A stretch of DNA of 64,000 nt from an uncultured Gammaproteobacteria bacterium (GCA_943788005.1 CALSOP010000006.1:1-64000), one strand, 5' to 3'; positions 34,228-43,376 are shown, counted from the stretch's first letter. Numbers and translations: made by a program. Notes: generated by a model not told the origin, from the letters alone.

Positions 34228-35056
34228 TTATCGAAATGCGAGATCTTGTAACCATGTTTCTGGAAGCTTTTTAATTACTTTTACTTCGGGTTGCAACGAT
34301 GGTCGCTCAACGCCATAAAGCAACACGCCTTTCACAGGGATTTTTCGGCTGACTGTTGCCCTAAGCAAATTAATATAGGCATCTACCTCTGGTTTACTGG
34401 GTGGTTTATTCTTGTAACTAAATACACACGTCTGTATCCATGTTGGGCAAAGATCAACCGATACCTTTAATCGTTTGAGTGTTGATATATTCGATCCTTT
34501 AATTTGATTTATAGTTGCAATACCTCCGTTGGCGTGGCGCTATCTACCTTGAACCACACCTCCCCATTTATTTTCGCGAGCTTTCTTCAGGCCCTTTCTT
34601 TAACCTGGTCCCTGTTTAACCATGCTGCCCATTACTGATCAGCACACATTTGATACTGTATTCAATAAGCCCTTATTCCTTTAATACCAGCTCTATCAGG
34701 TTAACCACCTGATCAAACTCATTGGCTGTGGTCGGCTCGCCGTTTCCTGAAATGGCTATATCTTTGATTACCCGATACTCATCCGGCACCTCTTCCCTGA
34801 TCATAGAAATCCCCATGCACAACATCTGCCAGAAAGTTGCGCAGTTCATGGCCCAAGCTTATCCAGATTGACGGCATGGCGCACTGCCTCGAATCAAATC
34901 GGGCACCTGGCAGTAGATGCAGCGCCAGTTACAGGCATTGTTAATATTCAGGTTGATCCCGATGGATAAGCCACCAGCCTGCGCGCCGCGAGAAGCACCG
35001 GGTAGACATAGGTCAGGCCAGCCTTGTCGCGGCTGTGGTCGGTGGTCGTTAAGCAT
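34228..35056 (-). CDS. Radical SAM protein (multiple frameshifts)
   Basis: The 5' part holds the cluster motif CNWRCIYCQ (CxxxCxxC) preceded by SIGINLNINNA. After frame changes come LDKLGHELRNFLADVVHGDF, DIAISGNGEPTTANEFDQ, then KVDSATPTGIATINQIKGS, CPTWIQTCVFSY, and GVLLYGVERPSLQPEV before a stop at 34228. These blocks belong, in order, to an uncharacterised proteobacterial radical SAM family. At least five frame changes are needed. The first ~400 bp look richer in G+C than the last ~350 bp. It converges with the AsmA gene. Confidence 0.75.
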
Positions 35057-35146
35057 TAATTAGTGTGTCGCTTCAGACAGTTGTAGAATTGATGAATTAT
35101 CATGTATACCTAAATCAACTATCACTAAGGTATGTGAACGAGATGC

Positions 35147-35821
35147 TTAAGCTGCAGCTTTAGCTATAACTGCATAAAGCGGATCAACCAGCTAGCTCGG
35201 GCTACAGTCCAGATAATTCGACATGTCGGTAAAAGACACCCGTGTCTCTTGCATACCATGTTCTTATCCAGATACTTTCGATCTTGTTCTGACAGAGAAA
35301 GCCAGGCTGTTGTTGCTTTCGTTTCAAAAAACGCGGTTTGAGTACGTGATTATAAGCGAGAGCCCCATCCTTCTTTGAGTACTCGCCCTATTTCTGTCAG
35401 TACAGCCGACACCGGATCTGAATCAAATAATCAATTGACACGCATAATAGTGCACGGCATCAAATTCATTTTCTCTGAAGTGTAATTCTGGCTGCAAATT
35501 TAAATCATGTACAAGCCACTCATCTAGCTGTTTATTCCTAGCAAGCTCCCTTGCATTCATGCCTAAACCGACGATACGTTGATAATTCACATCCTCTGGA
35601 TAATGGCTTACCCAACTACTCATTAAATCCAGAACGACAGCATTAACGGGAATGTACTTCCTATAAAGATCCGTGACCGCGTCAATAGCACCAGCGTCTA
35701 TATGTGTTACAAATCGGGGAATTTTATAAAAAATATCATCTGGGCTCTCATCTATACGACAGTGAGCATCCTCAGATAACTTAACAGCAATATTCTTCTC
35801 AAACGACATGTTGAATAACAA
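35147..35821 (-). CDS. SAM-dependent methyltransferase-like protein (multiple frameshifts)
   Basis: The first 120 residues are intact: AVVLDLMSSWVSHYP near residue 70 looks like the SAM-binding strand, IVGLGMNARELARN the acidic-loop region, and ENEFDAVHYYAC the post-motif strand. After the frame breaks near 35425, pieces read DSDPVSAVLTEIGRVLKEG, FFETKATTAWL and LVDPLYAVIAKAAA, as in a family of small class I methyltransferases (~225 residues). The substrate is unknown. With the radical SAM gene it forms the most damaged stretch on this strand. Confidence 0.65.
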
Positions 35822-35839
35822 AAGAAATGAATATAGGAA

Positions 35840-35905
35840 TTAAGCAAGGTCCCTTTGCTTAAATTCAACAACAGAAGTATTTTATTTCGATAATAAAATA
35901 CTTCT
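35840..35905 (-). terminator. Two A/T-rich hairpins downstream of the HU-like gene
   Basis: A 13-bp stem (35873-35885 with 35893-35905, arm AGAAGTATTTTAT) is followed on the minus strand by an 8-bp stem (TTAAGCAA / TTGCTTAA, 35840-35847 with 35855-35862). They lie between the HU-like gene and the methyltransferase gene and may end transcription, but neither has a clean T run, so the call is weak. Confidence 0.4.
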
Positions 35906-35923
35906 CTTATTCAGCTAAATCGG

Positions 35924-36262
35924 CTAACTCGTTGCCATATCTTTACAAGCTTTTAAAGCGACCGCGCGCACGCTTGTAGATGCTTTTTTAGCTTTGAACA
36001 TCATCGGTTCGCCAGTGAATGGGTTAATACCTTTACGTGCTTTTGTCGCAGGCTTTTTAACACGCTTTAGCTTAACACCTAGTTCAGGCACCATAAATTC
36101 ACCACAACCACGTGCTTTAAGATGACGCTGCGCTTGATCTGACAATGACGCTAATACTGCTTTTACATCTTTTTTTGATACTTCTGTAGCATCGGATATT
36201 TCTGCAATAACTTGTGCTTTCGTCATTCTATCTTTTACAGAGGTTAGTTTATTCGTGGCCAT
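35924..36262 (-). CDS. HU/IHF-family DNA-binding protein with basic extension
   Basis: A 112-residue basic protein. TKAQVIAEISDATEVSKKDVKAVLASL matches the HU helical body, GCGEFMVPELGVKL the beta region, and KARKGINPFTGEPMMFKAKKAS the DNA-grasping arm with the usual NPxTGE element. It carries about ten extra N-terminal residues and a KKPATK insert compared with plain HU (90 residues). It is probably a nucleoid-associated protein. The frame is intact and has an AGGAGC-type ribosome site. Confidence 0.85.
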   Translation of the reverse strand: MATNKLTSVKDRMTKAQVIAEISDATEVSKKDVKAVLASLSDQAQRHLKARGCGEFMVPELGVKLKRVKKPATKARKGINPFTGEPMMFKAKKASTSVRAVALKACKDMATS

Positions 36263-36510
36263 GAGCGCTCCTTTTATGTTTTAAGTTAAATTTTGAATTC
36301 GATACGGATGCGTATTGTAACGCATTAATCAATTTTTCTATCTAGTTTTTTCTCGTAATTGCTAATACATAACGTGATTTTCAAGTTTGAAAATATTGAG
36401 CTAGAGATGATAATTTAAATATTCAGGTCATTGTCAAATTTATTATTAGCAAGGATTGCTAGAGAAGTATATGACCTAGGTTAAGAAATCGTTTTTTATC
36501 ATCATGATAA

Positions 36511-36596
36511 TGGTGCCCGGGGCCGGAATCGAACCGGCACGGTGTTACACCGAGGGATTTTAAGTCCCTTGCGTCTACCAATTCCGCCACCCGGGC
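36511..36596 (-). tRNA. tRNA-Leu (anticodon TAA)
   Basis: The minus strand folds as a class II tRNA beginning GCCCGGGTGGCGGAATTGG, with anticodon loop CTTAAAA (anticodon TAA), a variable arm CGGTGTAACACCG, T-loop GGTTCGAATCC, and an encoded CCA end. It is the last of three tRNA genes, Gly-Cys-Leu, matching the glyW-cysT-leuZ order after pgsA in E. coli. Confidence 0.96.
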
Positions 36597-36617
36597 TAGA
36601 CACTTGATATAGTAATT

Positions 36618-36691
36618 TGGAGGCTGAGCCCGGAATTGAACCGAGGTACACGGTTTTGCAAACCGCTGCATAACCACTCTGCCACTCAGCC
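36618..36691 (-). tRNA. tRNA-Cys (anticodon GCA)
   Basis: The minus strand gives GGCTGAGTGGCAGAGTGG at the 5' end, anticodon loop TTGCAAA (GCA), T-arm GGTTCAATTCC, and CCA encoded. It lies between tRNA-Gly and tRNA-Leu. Confidence 0.96.
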
Positions 36692-36730
36692 AGGTTACTA
36701 TTTTACTAATTTCTACGCCTGCAAAATACA

Positions 36731-36753
36731 AAACCCCGGAAATACCGGGGTTT
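36731..36753 (-). terminator. Terminator-like hairpin between tRNA-Gly and tRNA-Cys
   Basis: Nine-base-pair stem AAACCCCGG / CCGGGGTTT with a 5-base loop, followed on the minus strand by TGTATTTTG. It is GC-rich enough to terminate, yet lies inside a tRNA cluster normally transcribed as one unit. It may reduce read-through to tRNA-Cys and tRNA-Leu or guide 3' processing of tRNA-Gly. Confidence 0.6.
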
Positions 36754-36762
36754 CCATGAATT

Positions 36763-36837
36763 TGGAGCGGGAAACGAGATTCGAACTCGCGACCCCAACC
36801 TTGGCAAGGTTGTGCTCTACCACTGAGCTATTCCCGC
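36763..36837 (-). tRNA. tRNA-Gly (anticodon GCC)
   Basis: The minus strand begins GCGGGAATAGCTCAGTGG, has anticodon loop TTGCCAA (GCC), T-arm GAGTTCGAATCTC, and an encoded CCA. It is nearly the same as glyV-type tRNA-Gly of enterics and follows pgsA. Confidence 0.96.
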
Positions 36838-36891
36838 AGAGGACGCTTATTGTAGCTTCGGTCTTTTGAGGTGTCAATCAATATTACCAAT

Positions 36892-37445
36892 TTATTCTTT
36901 TAATTGTGGCCAAGCCGCCAATAAATACTGAATCATCGAGATCAGAGTTAAAATTGCGGCGATATAAAGCAGTACCAAGTCCTATTTCATACACCGGCAT
37001 ACCTAACAGAGGCATTCTGAAGATAAGAAAGCCTAGCGCGACCATTTGCGCTATTGTTTTTATCTTTACCCAAGACTGAAACAGCAACCTTACTGCGCGC
37101 GCCAATTTCGGCCATCCATTCACGCAATGCCGAAACAGTAATCTCACGCCCTATAATAATAGCTGCTGGTAATGCCAAGATAAATCACAGGGTTTTGCTG
37201 TACGAGTAATAACAAACGCCACTGCAACCATTAATTTATCTGCAACAGGGTCTAAAAATGCCCCTAATGATGAAGTTTGGTTTAGTTTTCTGGCCAGATA
37301 ACCATCCAGACACATCAGTCACTGCTGCTACAGTAAAGACAAGGCAGGCAAAATAGTTGTTCCAACTCAATGGCAAGTAAAAAACCAGTACAAAAACAGG
37401 TATTAGTAGAATTCGGAGTAATGTTAATTGATTAGGTATGTTCAT
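36892..37445 (-). CDS. pgsA: Phosphatidylglycerophosphate synthase PgsA (frameshifted)
   Basis: Inner-membrane enzyme making phosphatidylglycerol phosphate from CDP-diacylglycerol. It starts [19 protein letters not shown], typical of PgsA. The CDP-alcohol phosphotransferase motif is seen across frames as DGYLARKL and [33 protein letters not shown] and [13 protein letters not shown] complete it. Frame changes lie near 37310, 37185, 37055 and 36955. Start overlaps the uvrC stop by four bases. Confidence 0.9.
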
Positions 37446-39279
37446 AAATTATTATGGAATGTTTCATATATTTTCTGAGCAAGGTTTTTATTAATCCCCG
37501 GTACATTTGCCAAGTCATCTACTCCAGCCTTGGCAACTCCCTGTAACCCACCAAAATGTTTTATTAGGCTTTGTCGGCGCTTATTTCCTATTCCCTCTAT
37601 ATCTTCGAGCGTTGAACGATTACGAGTCTTTTTTCTTCTTTGTCGGTGCGCTGTGATTGCAAAACGATGCGCTTCATCTCGTATATGTTGTATTAGATGT
37701 AGTGCTGGAGATGAACTATCACAGTCTATCGTTTTATTTTCAAGTGCTAGAATCAGGTTTTCCAGCCCGGGCTTTCTTGAAGGCCCTTTCGCCACACCTA
37801 ATATTGGAATATGCCTTATTTGCAACTCATCAAGTTCTTTTTTTGCCACGCCAATTTGACCTTTACCACCATCAATTAAAATAAGGTCCGGTAGTTTTGC
37901 ATCCTCTTTAACGAGCCGTGTGTAACGTCGTCTAATGACTTGGCTCATAGCCGCGTAATCATCACCTTTCGTAATGTTATTTATATTAAATTGGCGGTAT
38001 TGCGAGTTCATGGGTCCATCTGGTCCAAACACGACGCAAGACCCAACCGTCGATTCCCCTTGTGTATGGCTAATATCAAAGCATTCCATACGTTCAATGG
38101 GCTCTTTGAAAGAGAGCAATTCCTGCAAGGCATCAAAGCGTTTATGTTGGCTCTTATTGCTTGCCAATTTATGTTTTAGTGTCAAATCTGCGTTTTCTTG
38201 TGTCATGGTGAGCCACTTCGCACGCTCACCTCTCACCTTGAATTTTAGTTTTACTTTCCTGCCTGCTTTTTCCGAAATAACATCTTCTATCAGTTCAACA
38301 CCATCAATATCGTGGTTTATCAATATTTCAGAGGGTATTTTTTGCTGTGTGTTTGGATTTAAATAAAATTGACTTAAAAATGCCTTAACTAAATCGGCTT
38401 CAGATTGTTCAGCAATATTTTGCGGATAATAACTGCGGCTACCTAAATTCAATCCGGAGCGGATGATAACCAACTGTATGCAGGCATGATGCCCCCATGT
38501 ATAGCGCAGGCAATAATATCAAGGTCGCCGCCGTCCGTACTGATATGCTGTTTTTCCTGAACATCGCGCAATGAACGTATTTGATCACGCAATCTTGCCG
38601 CAACTTCGAACTCCAGTGCATCTGATGCTCTTTGCATGGGTTCGGTTCAATGACTTTATAACCTCATCATTTTTCCCTTCAAGAAACAATGTCGCATGCT
38701 TGATGTCGCGTTCGATAATCTTCTTTTGCAATGATATCGACACAGGGCGCTGAGCAGCGTTTGATTTGGTATTGCAAACAGGGCCGGGAACGGTTGGCAA
38801 ATACACTGTCTTCACAAGATCGAATCATGAATAACTTTTGCAATAAGATTCAGTGTGCGTCTAACAGAACCAGCGCCAGGATAGGGACCAAAATACTTCC
38901 CCTTCCCTTTTAGCGCACCTCGATGATAGCGGAAATGCGGGTAATCATGATCACGTTGATAAATAAAGATAGGGATAACTTTTGTCATCTCGAAACAAGA
39001 TGTTGTAGCGAGGCTTGTAACTTTTTATTAGATTGTTTTCGAGAATCAATGCCTCGTTTTCAGTATGTGTAACAGTCACCTCTACATTTTCAACCTGCTT
39101 GATCATCACCTGCGTCTTGGGCGAGTCTGCCTGGCTGCGATTAAAGTAGCTGGAAACCCGTTTCTTTAGATTTTTTGCTTTTCCGACATAGATTACCTTG
39201 TCCTTGAACATCCTGCATACAGTACACACCGGGCAGACTGGTTAATGTTTTAAGGTATGTCTTCGAATCAAACGGTCAT
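37442..39279 (-). CDS. uvrC: UvrABC excision nuclease subunit C (frameshifted)
   Basis: Makes the two incisions in nucleotide excision repair. The N-terminal GIY-YIG domain reads [37 protein letters not shown]; the UVR segment and the catalytic RNase H-like domain follow ([35 protein letters not shown]); the C-terminal HhH domain has [19 protein letters not shown]. Breaks occur near 39270, 39205, 38955 to 38640 and 38460. The last 343 residues are intact. uvrC-pgsA-tRNA is the enteric order. Confidence 0.93.
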
Positions 39280-39285
39280 GTAAAA

Positions 39286-39937
39286 CTAGAGTCCAAGTTG
39301 TGCCTTGACCTGAATAAAGATATCACTAAACATTGCTGCCGTCAGCCGTCTGGTGTTGGTGTTGTAGCTGACTGCAATGATAAGAGTCAGTAATAGCTCG
39401 TCCATCATCAAGCAAATGAGCTTTCCGCCATGTTGAAAAGGGTAGTCTGATTGCTTTAATCCTAAGGCCTTTATCACCGCCTTATGTGATATCTGACCTA
39501 AACACAGAATCACCGCTTTTTTATCTATCCCCTTCAATTCTTCTACCAGGTATGAATTACAGGTATTAATCTCCTCACCTACTCGGCTTGTTCTCAGGCG
39601 GCAAGCATTTCACGGCGTTAGTAATTCGACAGTGCCTTAATTTCAAACCATCTTCCAGATCAGTGAGAGGTCTGTTTATTACTGAAACCATGCTTATAAA
39701 GCATCTCATACAAGAATTATCCCGGCATGGTCACCCGTGAAAGGTCTGCCCGTCGCATTTGCACCGTGCATACCTGGCGCGAGACCGACGATAAGTAATT
39801 TTGGGGTTTCTAACGCCAAAAGGAGGTACCGGTCGTGCGTGATAGCCGGCATATTTTCTTCGAACCTCTGTTAGAAAGCCGACTTAGCCTTGGGCACGCT
39901 GTACAATTTAGATCAAACACAGATAAATTTTCTGACA
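39286..39937 (-). CDS. Family 5-like uracil-DNA glycosylase (frameshifted)
   Basis: Removes uracil and related lesions from DNA. Starting at ATG 39937, joined frames give [15 protein letters not shown] with cluster-type Cys, the active-site motif [29 protein letters not shown], then [13 protein letters not shown] with another Cys and the late [14 protein letters not shown]. GLAPGxHGAN and the Cys pattern fit the iron-sulfur UDG family 5 rather than family 4. At least four frame changes are needed. It ends seven bases before uvrC, so the two repair genes are probably co-transcribed. Confidence 0.8.
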
Positions 39938-39954
39938 TTTTATGCAATATTACG

Positions 39955-40652
39955 TTACCAATCCAGATTTGTCGGTATCTCTGTCTTGTTTTTTTTGTGG
40001 CGGTAGCTTGAACTTGCTTGATACACTTTTTTCCTTATTCGATTTAACTCACCTATTGGTCGATGATCATTCAGGCTATTCCAGGGAGAAAAGGATAGAT
40101 TCTCACAGAATTCTCGCTGTTCTTGGCTAGTAAATACCTGACTGGGGATCTTGATTTTTGCTAGTGATATGAATGACGAATCTGATTCTCGCCATTCAAT
40201 ACTTGGATCTTCAATTGGCATATACTTATTTGGATCCTGCAATTGCACCAAAAAATCAAAACACCCTGCTCCTTTCGCGAGCTCTTCTCTCATCACTTCT
40301 TGCAAGAAATCGGGCCCCTTTTTTTCATAATTTGATACACCTTCTGCAATAGAACAAGACCGTGCAGAATATTTTATATTATGTGGTCCAAGTTTATAGG
40401 CCGTGTTACTAAAGTATTGCGTTTTAAGCGGACTAATTGGAGGTGGTTTTAATGTATTTAAAGCATGAACCAATTCTCTTAAATGCCATTTGAACGGATT
40501 AACACCTTCGACAAAGTACAAAATCTTATCTTCGCTTTCAAGAAACTGATTATAATCATTCACATTAGCTACAAAAAATACTGGGCTGTCATGCATTAAA
40601 AACTCTTGCGTTTCTGAGTCTTCTGCATTTATTTTTAAACCATTATCATAAA
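39955..40652 (-). pseudogene. Catalase-family protein, C-terminal part, N-terminus lost at an IS end
   Basis: About 230 residues remain. MHDSPVFFVANVNDYNQFL, YSARSCSIAEGV, AGCFDFLVQLQDPNKYMPIEDPSIEW and LSFSPWNSLNDHRPIGELNRIRK match the C-terminal two-thirds of small catalase-like heme proteins. The homologous sequence stops exactly where the IS end begins (40652/40653), removing roughly the first 100-130 residues that carry the distal heme His. A TTG in the IS end at 40680 could start translation of the remnant, but it would not make a working catalase. Confidence 0.7.
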
Positions 40653-40788
40653 TGTACCCCGTCAGCACCATGTGGACCAACTAGCCTGATTGTCTAAGAG
40701 ATAGTTTTAGTTCATCGTTAACCCAAGAGGAAACGATGATGACAAGTAAAAGAAGTGTAGAACATACTGTGCGCGATATTCGTCGACG
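40653..40788 (+). mobile_element. 136-bp left-end fragment of a second IS copy, inverted
   Basis: This segment repeats, in inverse orientation, the left end of the full element: the terminal repeat TGTACCCCGTCAGCACC, the leader, and the first ~50 bases of the orfA gene (ATG at 40738). It agrees with the complement of 42154-42289 with one visible mismatch (GATTGTCTAAG against GATTCTCTAAG). It ends where the full element's right repeat starts at 40789, so the full copy appears to have landed inside this one. Confidence 0.8.
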
Positions 40789-40848
40789 TGTACGTCGTCA
40801 AAACCTTTTGGACAGGTAGCGGTTTGATTTAAGAGACACATTAGTTCA

Positions 40849-41847
40849 TCAATAGGTTATGTGCTTCACTTGTTGTTTATCGTAATGCATTTGTCGTCTC
40901 ATCGCTAACGTGTTTTGTTTGATTAGCTCTCGTTGACTTAGTATTTCTTCGCCACGCCCATAAAAGACATCAGCCGGTGTCAGGTTATCAAGTGATTCAT
41001 GATAACGCTCATGGTTGTAATAACTCACAAAACGCTGCAACTGTTCCTCCAGTTCCCCGGGGAAATAATAGTGGTGAAGTAATATCTGATTCTTCATTGA
41101 ACGATGCCAGCGCTCTATCTTGCCTTGTGTTTGTGGATGATAAGGTCGACCTCGAGTGTGCGTCATACCGTTTTCTTCAAGGTAATCGGCTAATTCACCG
41201 GAGATATAACACGGGCCATTGTCACTGAGTAAACGCGGTTTATGATTTACCTTTACTGTATCAAGTCCCGTAAAGCGTAAGGCGTCATCCAGCGTATCAG
41301 AGACATCACGGCTACTCATGCCCGTACATAAACGCCAGGCAATAATGTAACGTGAGTAATCATCTAATACCGTGGATAAGTAATACCAACCCCAACCGAT
41401 AATCTTGAAATAGGTAAAATCCGTTTGCCACATCTCATTCACGCGCGTAGTGGGCTGTTGAAACTTATCACTGGCCTCCATCAGGATATAGGCCGGACTG
41501 GTAATTAAGTCTTGTTCTTTCAGCAGCCTGTACACCGTGGATTCTGAGACGAAGTAAGCCTTGTTGTCAGTGTAATTTACGGCTAACTCTCGTGGAGACA
41601 AATCAGGCTTCTCTAAGGCTAACTCAATAACGGCTTCACAGTGGTCTTCGGTGATTTTATTCCATACCGCATGGGGAATCGGCTTCTTGTCTTCCAAGCC
41701 ATCAACGCCATTCTCTTCATAACGTTTGAGCCAGTTGTAAAAAGTGGACTTATGAATGTCCAGCCGAGTCAGCGTTTGTCGAACCGACAGATCTGAGTTC
41801 TGTACCAGTTGAATAATCTCGACTTTATCCGATGCTAAGTACCTCAT
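40849..41847 (-). CDS. IS3-family transposase OrfB (DDE integrase)
   Basis: A 332-residue integrase-type transposase. An N-terminal HTH (SVRQTLTRLDIHKSTFYNWLKRYE) is followed by an HTH-21-like segment and the rve catalytic core, with Asp in MWQTDFTYFK, Asp in RLLSDNGPCYI and Glu in QTQGKIERWHRS. The start codon overlaps the OrfA stop (ATGA), which suggests translational coupling rather than the frameshift fusion of many IS3 elements. The frame is intact, so the element may be active. Confidence 0.92.
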   Translation of the reverse strand: MRYLASDKVEIIQLVQNSDLSVRQTLTRLDIHKSTFYNWLKRYEENGVDGLEDKKPIPHAVWNKITEDHCEAVIELALEKPDLSPRELAVNYTDNKAYFVSESTVYRLLKEQDLITSPAYILMEASDKFQQPTTRVNEMWQTDFTYFKIIGWGWYYLSTVLDDYSRYIIAWRLCTGMSSRDVSDTLDDALRFTGLDTVKVNHKPRLLSDNGPCYISGELADYLEENGMTHTRGRPYHPQTQGKIERWHRSMKNQILLHHYYFPGELEEQLQRFVSYYNHERYHESLDNLTPADVFYGRGEEILSQRELIKQNTLAMRRQMHYDKQQVKHITY

Positions 41848-42206
41848 ATATCGTCCTCCCCATCCCCGAGCACGCTTTTTTTAAGCAGCCGATTCTCCAT
41901 GACTACTTCGCCTAAGGTTTCTTTCAGCGCAGATGTTTCAGCACGCAGTTCTTTGACTTCATCTGAGGTCGCTTCACGTACGATATCGCCTGATAAACGT
42001 TTCTTACCTGCCTCCAGAAAGTCTTTCGACCAACGGTAGTAAACATTTGGGTTTAGTCCTTCCTTGCGACATAGCTCAGCGATGCTTTCTTCGCCACGTA
42101 AGCCTTCAAGTACGATACGAATTTTTTCTTCTGCTGAATATTTTTTACGGGTGCGTCGACGAATATCGCGCACAGTATGTTCTACACTTCTTTTACTTGT
42201 CATCAT
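41844..42206 (-). CDS. IS3-family OrfA (HTH protein)
   Basis: A 120-residue protein with a DNA-binding HTH (RKKYSAEEKIRIVLEGLRG, IAELCRKEGLNPNVYYRWSKD) and a C-terminal leucine-rich coiled coil (ELRAETSALKETLGEVVMEN). This is the usual OrfA of IS3-like elements. The same first codons are repeated in the inverted fragment at 40738-40788. Confidence 0.9.
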   Translation of the reverse strand: MMTSKRSVEHTVRDIRRRTRKKYSAEEKIRIVLEGLRGEESIAELCRKEGLNPNVYYRWSKDFLEAGKKRLSGDIVREATSDEVKELRAETSALKETLGEVVMENRLLKKSVLGDGEDDI

Positions 42207-42397
42207 CGTTTCCTCTTGGGTTAACGATGAACTAAAACTATCTCTTAGAGAATCAGGCTAGTTGGTCCACATGGTGCTGACGGGGTACAGCAACACAAGA
42301 CGTGACAAAAAATACTTGGGTGTACATCAAGGTTATACATTAAGAGCAGCAGAATTAATGATTAAGAACCGTATAACATATCTATTAGAGCATGTAA

Positions 42398-42487
42398 TGG
42401 CGGAGAGGGTGGGATTCGAACCCACGGGACCGGTTAACGTTCGCTGGTTTTCAAGACCAGTGCATTCGACCACTCTGCCACCTCTCC
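42398..42487 (-). tRNA. tRNA-Ser (anticodon TGA)
   Basis: The minus strand forms a class II tRNA starting GGAGAGGTGGCAGAGTGG, with anticodon loop CTTGAAA (TGA), a long variable arm, T-arm GGGTTCGAATCCC, and an encoded CCA. The 108 bp between its 3' end and the IS (42290-42397) hold no gene I can recognise. Chromosomal tRNA 3' ends are common targets for insertions, but no att-like repeat is visible. Confidence 0.95.
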
Positions 42488-42649
42488 AGTGTCGCGCGAT
42501 CAAGCAGCGAGAGGATACATGATCATTCGCCATCGGAAAAGCCGTATAAGACAATTGAATTTAATGAAAATTTATTGAAACAAAGCTTGATATTTTCCAT
42601 GCCAAACCATTACATAATAGATATTGTTTTAATAACGAGGTGGAAATAA

Positions 42650-43321
42650 ATGAACGAAAGCCAATTTGCCGTAACTAGACCAGTAGAATCAATACTTGCC
42701 ACAAATAAAGTATTAAAGAATACATACCTGCTGCTGTCTATGACATTAATATTTAGTGCAGCTATGGGCGGGCTATCTATCTACATGAACTTCCCTCCCA
42801 TGCATTGGATTATCCAGCTCGGTGGCATGTTTGGCTTATTAATGCTGACAAATGTCTTTAAAAACAGTGCTCTTGGCTTGGTCTGCGTATTCGCATTTAC
42901 TGGCTTTATGGGACTAACTGCAGGTCCAACCATTAATTTATACCTCAGCGCTTATGCTAATGGCGCAGAATTAGTGATGACTGCTGCAGGCGGAACAGGC
43001 GTAATTTTTCTTGGTTTGTCTGGATATGTACTGACTACACGTAAAGATTTCAGCTTTATGGGTGGTTTTCTATTTATCGGCTTGATCGTAATAGTTCTGG
43101 CATCCTTAGCTAACCTCTTTTTTCAGGTAGCGGCTATTCAGTTGGCATTATCAGCGATGTCTATCCTGCTGTTTTCAGGTTACATTCTGTATGACACCAG
43201 CAAGATTATACATGGTGGTGAAACAAACTATGTCATGGCCACAGTCACTTTATTCTTTGATATATACATCATCTTTATGAATCTTTTACAGCTACTCGGG
43301 ATATTCGGTGGCGATGATTAA
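42650..43321 (+). CDS. Bax inhibitor-1 family membrane protein (YccA-like)
   Basis: A 223-residue protein with seven predicted membrane segments and the BI-1 family late motif SGYILYDTSKIIHGG, where the Asp is in the pH/calcium-sensing pair. In E. coli the homologue YccA modulates FtsH proteolysis. GAGGTGG precedes the ATG and a terminator follows, so it is probably transcribed alone. Confidence 0.9.
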   Translation: MNESQFAVTRPVESILATNKVLKNTYLLLSMTLIFSAAMGGLSIYMNFPPMHWIIQLGGMFGLLMLTNVFKNSALGLVCVFAFTGFMGLTAGPTINLYLSAYANGAELVMTAAGGTGVIFLGLSGYVLTTRKDFSFMGGFLFIGLIVIVLASLANLFFQVAAIQLALSAMSILLFSGYILYDTSKIIHGGETNYVMATVTLFFDIYIIFMNLLQLLGIFGGDD

Positions 43322-43352
43322 TACCAAAGATTAGACTTAAAAAATTAAAAAG

Positions 43353-43376
43353 AACCGGCTAAATGCCGGTTTTTTT
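43353..43376 (+). terminator. Rho-independent terminator after the BI-1 gene
   Basis: Seven-base-pair stem AACCGGC / GCCGGTT (43353-43359 and 43365-43371), 5-base loop, then a run of T to 43376. The rest of the gap up to pntA (43377-43607) holds no recognisable gene. Confidence 0.9.

Larger units (their letters stand above)
40789..42289 (-). mobile_element. IS3-family insertion sequence, complete, 1501 bp
   Basis: The ends are imperfect inverted repeats: TGTACCCCGTCAGCACC at the right (reading inward from 42289) and TGTACGTCGTCAAAACC at the left (inward from 40789), both continuing with similarity through TTGGAC and a TGATT...TAAGAGA block. Two overlapping genes on the minus strand encode an HTH protein and a DDE integrase. 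No target duplication is seen: the left flank is the other IS fragment (GACG) and the right flank is GCAAC, so one side has been deleted or rearranged. Confidence 0.85.

Noticed and set aside
36459..36731. A 90-codon open frame on the minus strand across the tRNA genes
   Set aside because: It runs through tRNA-Leu and tRNA-Cys and contains their translated sequence; it is not a gene.
36763..36837. Reading the tRNA at 36763-36837 as tRNA-Ala (anticodon GGC)
   Set aside because: That was the plus-strand triplet. The gene is on the minus strand, where the loop is TTGCCAA and the anticodon GCC (Gly).
39955..40680. A complete 241-residue novel protein beginning in the IS end
   Set aside because: The first ten residues come from the IS repeat; the rest aligns with the C-terminal part of catalase-like proteins, so it is a truncated gene.
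40653..42289. Target-site duplications around the IS
   Set aside because: Compared ATAAA (left of the fragment), GACG (left of the full element) and GCAAC (right); none match.
42262..42522. An 86-codon open frame beginning in the IS end
   Set aside because: It starts in the IS terminal repeat and reads through the tRNA-Ser complement; the same first residues appear at the other IS end (40680), showing they come from the repeat.
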